NCBI RefSeq assembly: GCF_005484965.1
Contig: NZ_CP034036.1
Coordinates: forward strand, 4,278,001 to 4,342,000
DNA length: 64,000 bases
Source: Brenneria nigrifluens DSM 30175 = ATCC 13028
Lineage (GTDB): Bacteria > Pseudomonadota > Gammaproteobacteria > Enterobacterales > Enterobacteriaceae
Reading direction: 5' to 3'
Part shown: in pieces, positions 52,967 to 62,416 of the stretch
Layout of the letters: the number at the start of each line of letters is the position of its first letter
Numbering within the stretch: the stretch's first letter is position 1
The notes under the pieces: model-generated
Told to the model about the DNA's origin: nothing
The model's input: only the letters and a program-made list of their open reading frames with translations
Databases searched by the model: none
Translations under genes and position numbers: made by a program

Positions 52967-54217
52967 TTGTCGAAGCTAAAATACTTTTTCCCTGATAGTC
53001 AGGATTTTATCGATCCAAGTTTCGACTTCGTACGTGAAACGCGCAATGAGCATCGCGTACGCCAGCGTGATGACCATTATCCACACGAAGTTTTTCCCCA
53101 TCCTTACGATGGGATGCTGGTTTCAAAAGCAGTAGTTGATGGCCTTGGTGGCGGTGAAAGTAAATATACACGCGCTCAGCGATTACGTTATTTCCGTAAT
53201 GGTATGAAGCACTTTTTTCGATTGCCGGATAGAATGGAGACGATGGGTGACTGCGGTGCATTTACTTACGTCAATCAGGAAGTGCCACCTTACCGTGTCG
53301 AAGAAGTCATCGAGTTTTACGAGACATCCCGCTTTAACTACGGTGTCTCACTAGATCATATTGTCTTTGGATATGAAAAACCTGGTGAATTTTTTAGCGG
53401 TGATGTTCTGGCTGAATGCTGCCGTCGCCAGGATATCACCTTGACTTTGGCTCAGGACTTTCTGACGAAAGCAAAAAGAAGTTGTTTTCAGCCCTTTGGT
53501 GTCGCTCATGGTTGGAGTAAGCATTCTTATCGGCAGTCTGTTAAAGCACTGCTGGCCATGGGGTATAAAAATATCACCATGGGGGGTATGGTTCCCCTAA
53601 AAACGGCACAGATCCTGGAAACGCTGGAAGAAATCAAGCCGCTATTGAAGAGCGATACGCAGGTACACCTGCTTGGCATTGCGCGTCCGGAGAGTTTTGC
53701 TGATTTTATCAGGTTGGGTGTCACTAGCATCGATTCTACTACACCGCTTCAGCAGGCGTTTAAGGATCGTAAAAACAACTATCACACGCCTGATGGTCCC
53801 GCCTACACTGCTGTTCGCGTTCCGCAGTTTGATGCTAACCCGAGCCTAAGTCGCAAAATCAAATCCGGCCTAGTTGATCAGGATCTGGCACGTAATTTAG
53901 AGAAAAATGCGATGCATGCTCTCTTCGAATACGACAAAGGGGCGATGTCACTATCACAAACGCTTGATGCGATTTTGGCATACGAGCGACTGCATGCCGG
54001 AGAGAAAGAAGCAGAGAAAATCCGTGTTGACTACATGCGGACGCTAAGCGATCGTCCTTGGAAGCAATGCCAATGTAATATCTGTAAAGCAATTGGTATA
54101 AATGTCATTATTTTTCGCGGTGCTGAACGTAACCGGCGTCGTGGTTTTCACAACATTCAGGTGCTGTACAGTCGTTTACAGCGCACATTGTCATCACGCT
54201 CAGAGGAATTATCATGA
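52967..54217 (+). CDS. dpdA: DpdA, DNA 7-deazaguanine transglycosylase
   Basis: 416 residues, related to tRNA-guanine transglycosylase. It exchanges guanine in DNA for preQ0. The DCGAFTY motif at residues 95-101 corresponds to the substrate-pocket DSGGFQ motif of TGT. D256 in GVTSIDSTTP is a candidate nucleophile. The zinc site C368, C370, C373 and H395 (QCQCNICK ... GFH) matches TGT. The start is TTG with AGGAG six bases upstream. The stop overlaps dpdB (ATGA). preQ0 must come from the host queuosine pathway, as no folE/queD/queE/queC gene is seen here. Confidence 0.93.
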   Translation: MSKLKYFFPDSQDFIDPSFDFVRETRNEHRVRQRDDHYPHEVFPHPYDGMLVSKAVVDGLGGGESKYTRAQRLRYFRNGMKHFFRLPDRMETMGDCGAFTYVNQEVPPYRVEEVIEFYETSRFNYGVSLDHIVFGYEKPGEFFSGDVLAECCRRQDITLTLAQDFLTKAKRSCFQPFGVAHGWSKHSYRQSVKALLAMGYKNITMGGMVPLKTAQILETLEEIKPLLKSDTQVHLLGIARPESFADFIRLGVTSIDSTTPLQQAFKDRKNNYHTPDGPAYTAVRVPQFDANPSLSRKIKSGLVDQDLARNLEKNAMHALFEYDKGAMSLSQTLDAILAYERLHAGEKEAEKIRVDYMRTLSDRPWKQCQCNICKAIGINVIIFRGAERNRRRGFHNIQVLYSRLQRTLSSRSEELS

Positions 54218-55341
54218 GTGAGTATCGTGTTCCTGCCTTGCGTATCAGACAAGGGGAGGAAAGGCAGTTGTACAGTCTCGCGATTGAGGGTAAAGATATT
54301 AGTAAAATTGCTGCGATTTCGCGAATCCGTCGTGGTGAAGAAAGCTTAGTTGGATATCAGCGCCCAGAAGTTCGCAATCATATTCGGGAGATCCAACGCT
54401 ATATTGAAAGTTCCAACCCCATGATACCTAACCCGGTCATTATCGCTTTTGATAAGCGCGTCCGTTTTGAGTCGATGACTGCGGGTGGTGATATGGGGCA
54501 CTTAGTGATCCCTTATTCCGAAGAGGAAGATTACGAAAAACCTGGTTTTATTGTTGATGGGCAACAACGCACAGCAGCTTTGCGCGACGCGGATATCGAA
54601 TCGTTTATGATGCCCGTTTCGGCTTTTATTGCTAACGACGCTGAAGAGCAACGTGAGCAGTTTATGCTGGTTAACTCTACTAAACCGCTACCAAAAACGT
54701 TGCTGTATGAACTGGCACCACACACTCATGGTCGTCTGCCTTCAGATTTACAGGTACGAAAATTCCCTTCCCTGCTGACTCAGCGTCTTAACTTTGGTGA
54801 AAGCCCACTTGCTGGCCGTATCAAAATGGCAACCAATCCAGATGGTGTCATCGCTGATAATTCAATGATCAAAATGATAGATGCTAGTCTGCGAGAAGGA
54901 GCGCTTTACCGCTTTCGTGACCCTGCCACTGGACTGGGGGATGAGGCGAAAATGGTGAAGTTGTTGAATAACTTCTGGTCTGCAGTTGAGATTGTCTTTA
55001 CTAATGACTGGGATAAAAAGCCACGCTACTCCCGTCTGCTGCATGGTGTAGGTATAATGGCGTTGGGCAGCCTGATGGACGAAATCGACCAGGTTCATCA
55101 GGAGTATACCGGCGAACCTGGCTGGAGCGAAATCCCTCCGATGAAACGTTTTGTAGATGAACTAAATATTATTAAACCGCTTTGCGCCTGGAGTAGTGGC
55201 GTCTGGGACTTCGGCACAGATATCGACGGGCAGCGCATCACCCGTAAATGGAATGAATTGCAGAACCTGTCGAAGGATATAGCGTTAGTAACCAATTATC
55301 TAGTCAGCAATTATACTCGCACCGTGAATGCGAATATCTAG
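54214..55341 (+). CDS. dpdB: DpdB, DGQHR-domain (DndB/ParB-like) partner of DpdA
   Basis: 375 residues with the DGQQR motif at 115-119 (FIVDGQQRTAALRD) of the DGQHR/DndB family, a ParB-related fold. In Salmonella Montevideo, DpdA and DpdB together suffice to put dPreQ0 in DNA, and the exact action of DpdB is unclear. It overlaps dpdA by four bases and ends just before a strong terminator, so dpdA-dpdB form one translational unit. Confidence 0.92.
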   Translation: MSEYRVPALRIRQGEERQLYSLAIEGKDISKIAAISRIRRGEESLVGYQRPEVRNHIREIQRYIESSNPMIPNPVIIAFDKRVRFESMTAGGDMGHLVIPYSEEEDYEKPGFIVDGQQRTAALRDADIESFMMPVSAFIANDAEEQREQFMLVNSTKPLPKTLLYELAPHTHGRLPSDLQVRKFPSLLTQRLNFGESPLAGRIKMATNPDGVIADNSMIKMIDASLREGALYRFRDPATGLGDEAKMVKLLNNFWSAVEIVFTNDWDKKPRYSRLLHGVGIMALGSLMDEIDQVHQEYTGEPGWSEIPPMKRFVDELNIIKPLCAWSSGVWDFGTDIDGQRITRKWNELQNLSKDIALVTNYLVSNYTRTVNANI

Positions 55342-55344
55342 GTT

Positions 55345-55368
55345 AAAAAGGGGCTACGCCCCTTTTTT
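55345..55368 (+). terminator. Terminator after dpdB
   Basis: GGGGC (55350-55354), loop TAC, GCCCC (55358-55362), then six T, with an A-rich 5' side. It separates the dpdCAB unit from the genes downstream. Confidence 0.85.
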
Positions 55369-55533
55369 ATGAGGTAACAGCGGTGGTCTGAAGTGCGTGC
55401 GCGATAAACGCATTAAGCATCGATCCAACTCCTTTACCGGCAGGATAAATCAAATCTCTCCGCCAGGCCGTTACTGCGTACAGGGCCTGATGCTTAGCGC
55501 TGGCTAAAGCAAAGATGAAGTACTTGCGTATTA

Positions 55534-55567
55534 CGGTGATTCCGACCATTGATTTCGGTGATTCCGA
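55534..55567. repeat. IS21-family terminal repeats
   Basis: CGGTGATTCCGA occurs at 55534-55545 and again at 55556-55567, spaced 22 bases, next to the istB stop. Multiple end repeats are a feature of IS21-family elements. Confidence 0.6.
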
Positions 55568-55603
55568 TCGCTCTTTTCCCGCGCGCTTTTTCTCTCTTCT
55601 TTT

Positions 55604-55850
55604 CTACCCTATGTGATCGGTTTGCGCCAGTTTTCTCATCGATTCACCCTTCAGTTCTATCCGATGTCCATTGTGCATTAGCCGATCCATCAGGGCGTCG
55701 GCTACCGTCGGATTACTGATCATTTTGTACCACTCGCTGACCGGTAATTGGCTGACGATCACCGTGCTGCCTTCGCCGTAGCGATCTTCCATTACTTCCA
55801 GCAGATCCGATGATTGGCGCGCCGATAACTTGTCCAGTCCCCAGTCGTCC
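55604..55850 (-). pseudogene. istB: IstB (IS21 helper ATPase), C-terminal fragment
   Basis: The frame reads QDDWGLDKLSAR, then LLEVMEDRYGEGSTVIVSQLPVSEWY and so on to the normal C-terminus at KLAQTDHIG. Only about 80 of the usual 250 residues remain. The 5' part was removed at about 55850, where IS3-family sequence begins. Together with the terminal repeats at 55534-55567 this is the right end of a dead IS21-family element, and the transposase gene istA is absent. Confidence 0.85.
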
Positions 55851-55923
55851 TGTAGTCCCCCTAAATTTAGTCTTACCGCTTAATGGAGTTCCCTGGTTAA
55901 AATACAACCAACGGAGGCTCATC

Positions 55924-56109
55924 ATGAAGAAAGCGCGTTTCACCGAATCTCAGATCTTGCGGGTCCTGAAAGAAGTTGAAGGTGCCCGACATGTGAAGGA
56001 TGTGTGCCGCGAAAACGGTGGGTCGGAAACCAGTTACTACAATTGGAAAGCCAAATACGGTTGTATGGAATGCTCTGATATCAAGTGCATGGAAGAACTG
56101 GACGGCTGA
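55924..56109 (+). pseudogene. IS3-family OrfA fragment
   Basis: MKKARFTESQILRVLKEVEGARHVKDVCRENG... is the N-terminal helix-turn-helix of an IS3-family (IS407/IS51-like) OrfA, normally about 88 codons. Here it stops after 61 codons, where the sequence switches to group II intron maturase. The ATG follows GGAGG-like ACGGAGG. OrfB is absent. Confidence 0.8.
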
Positions 56110-56351
56110 GTAAGTCGCAAACTGCGTTACCTGATGTGGCGGCATTGGAAAAAGCCGTACAAATGGGCAAGAATGCTAATGAAAGGCGATCTGAATGAGG
56201 AAAGGGCATGGATATCGGCGACGAACCAACGCGGGCACTGGTGGAAAGTGGGGGGTAAGTCATATGAATCAAACACTGCCGAAGAAAGCCTTTGAGCGTG
56301 CAGGACTGTTATCGCTGCTGGAGTTGCACAAACAGTTCCAGCGTTGTAAAT
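56110..56351 (+). pseudogene. Group II intron maturase, C-terminal remnant with frameshift
   Basis: From about 56115 the frame reads SRKLRYLMWRHWKKPYKWARM ... NQRGHWWKVGGKSY, the C-terminal maturase (GIIM) domain of group II intron reverse transcriptases. One base is missing near 56256-56262: after GGKS the family sequence continues in another frame as MNQTLPKKAFERAGLLSLLELH, ending at TGA 56349-56351. The reverse transcriptase domain is gone. Confidence 0.8.
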
Positions 56352-56424
56352 GAACCGCCGTATACGGAACCGTACGTATGGTGGTGAGAGAGGACGGTGG
56401 GAGTAAGTCCGCCCCCTACTTGAT
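56352..56424 (+). ncRNA. Group II intron domains V-VI and 3' end (remnant)
   Basis: GAACCGCCGTATACGGAACC then CGTACGTATGGTGGT form a domain V-like hairpin, and the paired segment from GGACGGTGGGAG to CCGCCCCCTACTTGAT is the domain VI/3' end typical of bacterial group II introns. The 5' half of the intron is absent, so it cannot splice. Confidence 0.75.
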
Positions 56425-56675
56425 TCTCGAAAATAGTTAAAAACCATTAAACCCCCTTTTGATAAACAAAGAAGCAAAACACAGTTTTAGCTCCCTCTGT
56501 TATATCTATATCTAAAAATTAACAACAAATGATTAACTTTCTTGACAGTTATCAGGAAGGGCAGCAATGTATGACATTATCCTTATAGTTAATAGCGTTA
56601 TACTTTTCACTTCCTTAAAAAATAAATAAATAATTTCAATAAGTTAAAAAATTCCGTTACGAATAGCTAAAACTT
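56425..56675. other. AT-rich region before dpdE
   Basis: No gene. It contains a perfect -35 hexamer TTGACA at 56542-56547 but no clear -10 at normal spacing. A promoter for dpdE-H is expected here because the dpdB terminator and the IS/intron scar separate the two halves of the cluster. Confidence 0.4.
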
Positions 56676-59600
56676 ATGGATGGATATATGCCCCTTGAAG
56701 CAGGCGATCTCGTTTACTCGCCTTATGGAATTGGCAGACTCATTCGCATTAATCATGATGATGCGCTTATTCAGTATTTTGACTCTCCAGTAAATTATCA
56801 AGGTATAGAGCAAACTGTCGAAATAAAATATCTTAAAAAAGCCGAACTCTATGCGGAAAGTCTGGTATATCGTTACGACTACGAACTTGCCCACTGGCAG
56901 ATTGCGCGTGTTATTGGTGCTGTTCCGGGCGGTGTGCGCCTGCATTTTCCTAATAAGCAGCAGGAAGACATCAGCTTAAATGACATCTTTGTTCGGTGGG
57001 ATCGTCCCATCAGCGATGCCGCCGCCCTTCTGGCCGAGCGCATTACCTATACTCCCTTCTGGCAGGATGCCCGCCTGGCTTATCAGCATCAGATGCTGAA
57101 ACAGCGCAACGCCTGCGCCGGGATCACCTCTGCGCTGTCGTCCAGTATTGAACTTGAACCATACCAGTTGGCCGTCGCACGTCGGGTGTTATCTGATCCC
57201 ATCCAGCGCTATCTGCTGGCGGATGAAGTCGGCCTCGGAAAAACCATCGAAGCCGGGCTGATCGTGCGCCAACACGTCATGGAAAATCAGTTCACCCACT
57301 GCGTGGTGATCGTGGCGCCCAGGGTTCTACACCGCCAGTGGCAGCAGGAACTTTCCGCACGTTTTCACCTGGAGGAACTGCTGAATGAGTCGATCCATAT
57401 TATTGATATGGCTGCCTTTTGCGCGGAGAACCCCCTGCCGTTTCGCCCCGATATGTTGGTGATTGACGAAGCACATCAGGTCGGTGCCTTGGCATGGGAC
57501 GCAGAGCATGAGCAGCAGTATGCCAGCGTGAACCACATGGCGCAGCAAAGCGAAAAACTATTGCTGCTATCGGCGACACCCATAACTGGCAATGAAAAGA
57601 ACTTCCTCGCCATGTTGCATCTGCTGGATGCTAAAAATTACCCGCTGACTGACACTGGCTTGCAGAAATTTCAGCAGCGTATCCAGCAACGCGAAGAGAT
57701 AGGTGCACTGTTCTACGCGTTTAACTGTGATAACGATAACATGACGCTGGAAGAGAATCTGGAAGCGTTGATCAGACTATTTCCTGAGGATGAGATACTG
57801 AATGGGATGGCTACACAATTGCTTCCCCATTTAGACATGATGCAACCGCTGCGGACTGAGACGCGCGACCTGCTGATCAATAAAATCCGCCATTACATCG
57901 GTAACCGTTACCGTCTGCATCATCGCCTGCTGCGCAACCGCCGCAGCAACCGCGGTATCAGCGTCCTGATGCCTGGTTTGTCCGGCCTGTCGCTAAAAAA
58001 ATACACCACGGCGAAATCTAGCAACGACATGATGATCGCCTGGCGCGAATCGGCAGTAATGATGCATCCACAGGACCCGACGCTGGCTGCAATTTATCAG
58101 TTACTGTTTGAAGCCGCTATCGCTACGCCAGAACTGCTGGCTCGGCTCGCAACTTGTCGCTTACAGCAACAGACGCTAAGTGCCGCGCAGGGCTTCCTCT
58201 ACAGCGAATCACAGCTTGCGCTGTTGCAGCATCCGCTGTTTGATGGCGAGAAGGATATCCTGCTTGAGCTGATAGACCGCTGTAAAATGGAGCGTGATAG
58301 CAAACGTCAGCGCTTAATTGAAGTATTGGAAACACTTCTGGGTAGTAACGCCAGAGAGATCCCATATATTGTGGTGTTCTGTGACCAGCCATGGGTAGCC
58401 GACCAGGTATTTACCGACCTGATGATGCCATTCATTGGCAAAATACAGCGCCATAACCCCGATAAAGAAGTGCGTTTTGGTAACGAACGTAAATGCCAGA
58501 TCCTAGTGTGCGATCGCCAGGCTGAAGAAGGGGTTAATCTGCATGGTGGGCGCAAAATTGCACTGCATTACGACCTGTTACTGTCGCCTAACCGTATGGA
58601 ACAGCGCCTTGGACGACTAAACCGTTACTGCGCGAATGAGAATGCGACCACCATCCTCAGTATGGCGCTGGTTAGTGAGGCTGACGATCTGCAAAACCAG
58701 TGGCTTATCATCCTTAACGAGGTTTTCGACGTCTTTGAGGAGTCGATTGCCAGCCTGCAATACCTGGTTGATGAGGAGTTACAGTGGCTTAGCGCCCATC
58801 TTTACCCGCTGGGTGAAGAGAGCATGATGCAACTCAGCGTGCGTCTGGCTGGTGAAAATGGCCGCCTGGCATTAGAAAAACAGCGAATCGAAATGCAGGA
58901 AGTCCTGCTGCAAATCGATGGCGATATCATCGAAGCCAGAGAGTACGCCGATGCACTGGCGGAGATCGATGAGCATGAAGAGGAATTCCGCCGCTGCGCT
59001 CGTAATCTGATGGGTAAAGTGTTGCGCTTCGATTTTATCCCAGATGAAGAAATCCCGGCGGCTTTCCGCTACCGCTTCAACCCGGGGGACTGGGCGACGG
59101 GCACCTTAGTCAGCCCGCAGCGCTTACAAAAACACTGCCTGCTAGGCTTTGATCTAAACAAACCTGGCGGAAGTTCGCCTATGACCTGGCCACTGAGCTA
59201 CAACCGCGCAGATACCACCCAGGGCAAAATCCGCCCGGCGCGCCTTGGCGAACCTTTCCATGATGCTATCCTGCGACTGCTGGATTTTGAAGAGCGCGGC
59301 ATTGCCAGCGCAGTTCTGCGCATCACACCCGGCATGGGCGATGAGCAAAAAATATTTTTCCGCTACGATTTCCTGATTGAAGCCAACGTCAACACCCCGG
59401 CGCAGCAGCGCCTGGCCGACCATCTGATGCCGCCGGAAACCATTACCTTTTGGCTGAACCAAGCCGGCGAGCTGATCACCGATGCAGACGTGATGACTAT
59501 ATTGAATGAGCCCTATTCCCCGCTGAAGCGCGGCGGACGCCACCTTAACCTGAATGAGCAGCGCTGGGCGCAGATTGCCCACTGTTTAAGCGCCAAAGAG

Positions 59601-59855
59601 TGGCGCAACTGGTGTAACGATAGCTATAGCATTGCCCAACGACTGGCGGTGGAACAGTTCGCCACGCAACAGGCTCTCAGCTTAAGCCGTCTGGAACATT
59701 ATCTGAGCAGCGCCGCGCTGCACCACGCTGACCAGCAGGAGACCGGGCAGATACTGCGCCAGGGCATTGCACAGTTGAAGATGACCTGCCTGGCGACGCG
59801 CGCGTTAATTATCGCGTCAGAAGCCCTACTTCACAAGGACCCACAAATCGGATGA
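56676..59855 (+). CDS. dpdE: DpdE, SNF2-type helicase of the Dpd system
   Basis: 1059 residues. An N-terminal RapA/CarD-like beta segment (AGDLVYSPYGIGRLIRINHDDALIQYFDSP, about 8-40) precedes an SNF2/SF2 helicase. Walker A region LLADEVGLGKTIEAGL is near residue 180-195, DEAH in VIDEAHQV near 263, LLLSATPITG near 298, and the helicase C half has ILVCDRQAEEGVNLHGG near 608 with RMEQRLGRLNRY. In Salmonella Montevideo dpdE contributes to the restriction-like phenotype against unmodified DNA. The start has no good ribosome site; ATG 56688 is an alternative. Overlaps dpdF by four bases. Confidence 0.9.
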   Translation: MDGYMPLEAGDLVYSPYGIGRLIRINHDDALIQYFDSPVNYQGIEQTVEIKYLKKAELYAESLVYRYDYELAHWQIARVIGAVPGGVRLHFPNKQQEDISLNDIFVRWDRPISDAAALLAERITYTPFWQDARLAYQHQMLKQRNACAGITSALSSSIELEPYQLAVARRVLSDPIQRYLLADEVGLGKTIEAGLIVRQHVMENQFTHCVVIVAPRVLHRQWQQELSARFHLEELLNESIHIIDMAAFCAENPLPFRPDMLVIDEAHQVGALAWDAEHEQQYASVNHMAQQSEKLLLLSATPITGNEKNFLAMLHLLDAKNYPLTDTGLQKFQQRIQQREEIGALFYAFNCDNDNMTLEENLEALIRLFPEDEILNGMATQLLPHLDMMQPLRTETRDLLINKIRHYIGNRYRLHHRLLRNRRSNRGISVLMPGLSGLSLKKYTTAKSSNDMMIAWRESAVMMHPQDPTLAAIYQLLFEAAIATPELLARLATCRLQQQTLSAAQGFLYSESQLALLQHPLFDGEKDILLELIDRCKMERDSKRQRLIEVLETLLGSNAREIPYIVVFCDQPWVADQVFTDLMMPFIGKIQRHNPDKEVRFGNERKCQILVCDRQAEEGVNLHGGRKIALHYDLLLSPNRMEQRLGRLNRYCANENATTILSMALVSEADDLQNQWLIILNEVFDVFEESIASLQYLVDEELQWLSAHLYPLGEESMMQLSVRLAGENGRLALEKQRIEMQEVLLQIDGDIIEAREYADALAEIDEHEEEFRRCARNLMGKVLRFDFIPDEEIPAAFRYRFNPGDWATGTLVSPQRLQKHCLLGFDLNKPGGSSPMTWPLSYNRADTTQGKIRPARLGEPFHDAILRLLDFEERGIASAVLRITPGMGDEQKIFFRYDFLIEANVNTPAQQRLADHLMPPETITFWLNQAGELITDADVMTILNEPYSPLKRGGRHLNLNEQRWAQIAHCLSAKEWRNWCNDSYSIAQRLAVEQFATQQALSLSRLEHYLSSAALHHADQQETGQILRQGIAQLKMTCLATRALIIASEALLHKDPQIG

Positions 59856-62416
59856 AGCTGGCACAACTGATTGATCACTTAGGGGTTTGCTCAGCGCTGA
59901 GAGAGTGTCTGCTGCCCGAAACATCCGCCGGGCGACTCGATCGCCGGGCGTTGATTCGTGACTGGCTATGCCGAGAAAAATATGCCCACCACAGCGATAA
60001 CGAACTGACCGTCCCGGATGACAGCCACGCCGGTTGGCCAGAACAGGAGGAGTGGGAGGCTTGCGGGATCCGTTGTCATCGGATAAGGCAGAGCTTTCTG
60101 CTGAGAGTTGGGTCTGCATGGAGTCCGCAGTGGCTTGAACAGGGCAACATGCCTTTTCTTGCCTGTGACGAGCAGCAATTATGCCGTCAGGACACCCGTA
60201 TACCTATGGACTATGTCCTGCGTCGTTACTTCAGACAGGACAACTATACCCACTATCAGGCACCGGGACAGCGTGATGCGGTACGCCGGGCCCTGTTTGC
60301 TCCGCCAGGCAGTACACTGCTGGTGAATTTGCCCACCGGCACTGGGAAGACACTGGTGGCGCAGGCGCTGATGTTAACGGCTCCGCCGCAAGGAGCATTA
60401 TGCCTGCTAATTGCCCCGACAACTGCGTTGGTGATGGAGTTAGCTAGCCGTTTCGGGGAGTTGCTGACTGAAGCAGGGAATAAACCAGAATCAGTCACCG
60501 CCTGGTATAGCGGTTTACCGGTACAGGATAAATACGATACGTACGCGCGTGTCCGCGCAGGTGAGCAGCGACTAATTGTCACCTCTCCCGAAGCGACCTG
60601 TAGTTCACTGCAGTTCGCATTGTTTGAAGCCGCAAAACAGGGGGGCTTGCGTCATGTCATTGTTGATGAAGCGCATATTGTCGCTACTTGGGGTAATGGC
60701 TTTCGTCCACACTTCCAGCAACTCGGCGGATTGATCCGTGGTCTGAAACGCATCAGCCGTGCAGCGCATCATCCAGCGTGCTCCACACTGTTAATGAGCG
60801 CCACCATTACTGAAGCCAGCCGCAAAACCCTGCGCGACACTTTCGACCAGCAGATGACGGAAGTTCACGCCAACCATCTTCGCCCGGAACCTTCTTACTG
60901 GTGTTATCAGGCGACAAACCCTAGCGACAAACGGGATAAAGTACTGCAGTCGCTGGCGCATGCGCCGCGCCCACTGATCCTCTATGTGACGCAACCGAGA
61001 GAGGCAGAAGAGTGGGCGCAGTTGCTTCGTTTGCAGGGGTACCAACGTTTTGCAACATTTACCGGTGATACACCGGATGATACACGCCAGAGTCTGCTCA
61101 GAAAATGGGATAAGAATCAGCTGGATATCATGATTGCTACATCGGCATTCGGCGTAGGCATGGATAAAAACGACGTGCGTACAGTGATCCACGCTACCGT
61201 GCCGGAAAACATGGATCGTTTCTATCAGGAAGTGGGGCGTGGCGGTCGCGATGGCTATGCCTGTACCTCACTGCTGATTTACAGTCATCAGGACATCAGC
61301 CAGGCAGAATACCTGTCCTCACAAAAGTTGATTGGTCTTGAGTTGGGGCTGGAACGCTGGAAAAAGCTATGGAGCAGGGCCGAATCTTTGGGCGACAATC
61401 TGTATCGTATTGATATAGAGAGGATCCGTAACGGCCTTAATTTTCGTAGCAAAAAAAATAAATTTTGGAACCTACGTACAGTCCTCATGATGGTGCGAGC
61501 AGGCGTGCTGGAACTGGATACCGAACTGCAAAACCCACCAGATAAAAATTTGTTTGCTGATGTCAGACGCTATGAATCGGCAAAAGAGCAAATCATCCGA
61601 CAGAACGAGAGCTCGCTGGTGGTACGCATCATGATCAGTAACCATACCGGAGAAGAACTGTGGAAAACACGCATTATCCCCTCCCGTGAAAAGACGCTTG
61701 AAGCAGCAACGGCTAACCATAATGCGCTAATCAACTGGCTTCAGGCGCCACTGCGAAGGCCACTGTGCGAGACGCTGGTGGATCTCTACTCCCTGACAGA
61801 ATTTATCCCAGGCCATGCTTGTGGCGGCTGTCCTGCCTGTCGCGATCGTCAGATGCTTAACAGCGACTATTTGATCCCGCCGCCGTTGTTGCTGAACCCG
61901 ACAGCATCGGCGGCGCAGCATGCGTTGGGCCGCTGGCAGGCGCTGAGCGGCCTGCCGTACTCAAGTTGCTTCATTACTTACAAACCGGTGATCGGCGATG
62001 AGTGGGAACTTGAGGGCTGGTATCAGACCGTTGCGACGCTGCTGGTGCAGTTGCATCGAGCCGGCATTATCCAGCGAGTCAGGGCAGAAAGTGAGCTGCT
62101 GTACAGTGTGTTCTCCGCTATTCCCCTTGGTGAACGCCTTACCCTGCTGAGTGAAGAGTTGCCAGAAAGCGGCGAATCAGTAGCGGATAATGATGTCATG
62201 GGTGATCTGGCAGAACTGGTGTTGCCGGCGGCAGAGACGTGTCGCAATGGCTACCTGCCGCCGTTCAGCCCGGCCCCGCTGCAACTGACGCTTATCCCCC
62301 ATGATATGCCTGATCCCTGTCACTCCCGCGGGGCGTACTACGTTCACCTCGATAATCACAATTGGATCACCCTCGAACAACTTCAAAGGAAACTAGACTG
62401 TGTCGATTATCAATAA
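59852..62416 (+). CDS. dpdF: DpdF, RecQ-like helicase of the Dpd system
   Basis: 854 residues. Walker A GTGKTLVA near residue 163, VDEAHIVATWG (DEAH) near 271 and motif VI EVGRGGRDGY near 463 are RecQ-like. A cysteine cluster HACGGCPACRD near residue 655 resembles the RecQ zinc region displaced by an insertion. The N-terminal 130 residues are specific to the family. The role inside the system is not established. It overlaps dpdE by four bases and dpdG by 17, so the four genes are one operon. Confidence 0.9.
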   Translation: MKLAQLIDHLGVCSALRECLLPETSAGRLDRRALIRDWLCREKYAHHSDNELTVPDDSHAGWPEQEEWEACGIRCHRIRQSFLLRVGSAWSPQWLEQGNMPFLACDEQQLCRQDTRIPMDYVLRRYFRQDNYTHYQAPGQRDAVRRALFAPPGSTLLVNLPTGTGKTLVAQALMLTAPPQGALCLLIAPTTALVMELASRFGELLTEAGNKPESVTAWYSGLPVQDKYDTYARVRAGEQRLIVTSPEATCSSLQFALFEAAKQGGLRHVIVDEAHIVATWGNGFRPHFQQLGGLIRGLKRISRAAHHPACSTLLMSATITEASRKTLRDTFDQQMTEVHANHLRPEPSYWCYQATNPSDKRDKVLQSLAHAPRPLILYVTQPREAEEWAQLLRLQGYQRFATFTGDTPDDTRQSLLRKWDKNQLDIMIATSAFGVGMDKNDVRTVIHATVPENMDRFYQEVGRGGRDGYACTSLLIYSHQDISQAEYLSSQKLIGLELGLERWKKLWSRAESLGDNLYRIDIERIRNGLNFRSKKNKFWNLRTVLMMVRAGVLELDTELQNPPDKNLFADVRRYESAKEQIIRQNESSLVVRIMISNHTGEELWKTRIIPSREKTLEAATANHNALINWLQAPLRRPLCETLVDLYSLTEFIPGHACGGCPACRDRQMLNSDYLIPPPLLLNPTASAAQHALGRWQALSGLPYSSCFITYKPVIGDEWELEGWYQTVATLLVQLHRAGIIQRVRAESELLYSVFSAIPLGERLTLLSEELPESGESVADNDVMGDLAELVLPAAETCRNGYLPPFSPAPLQLTLIPHDMPDPCHSRGAYYVHLDNHNWITLEQLQRKLDCVDYQ

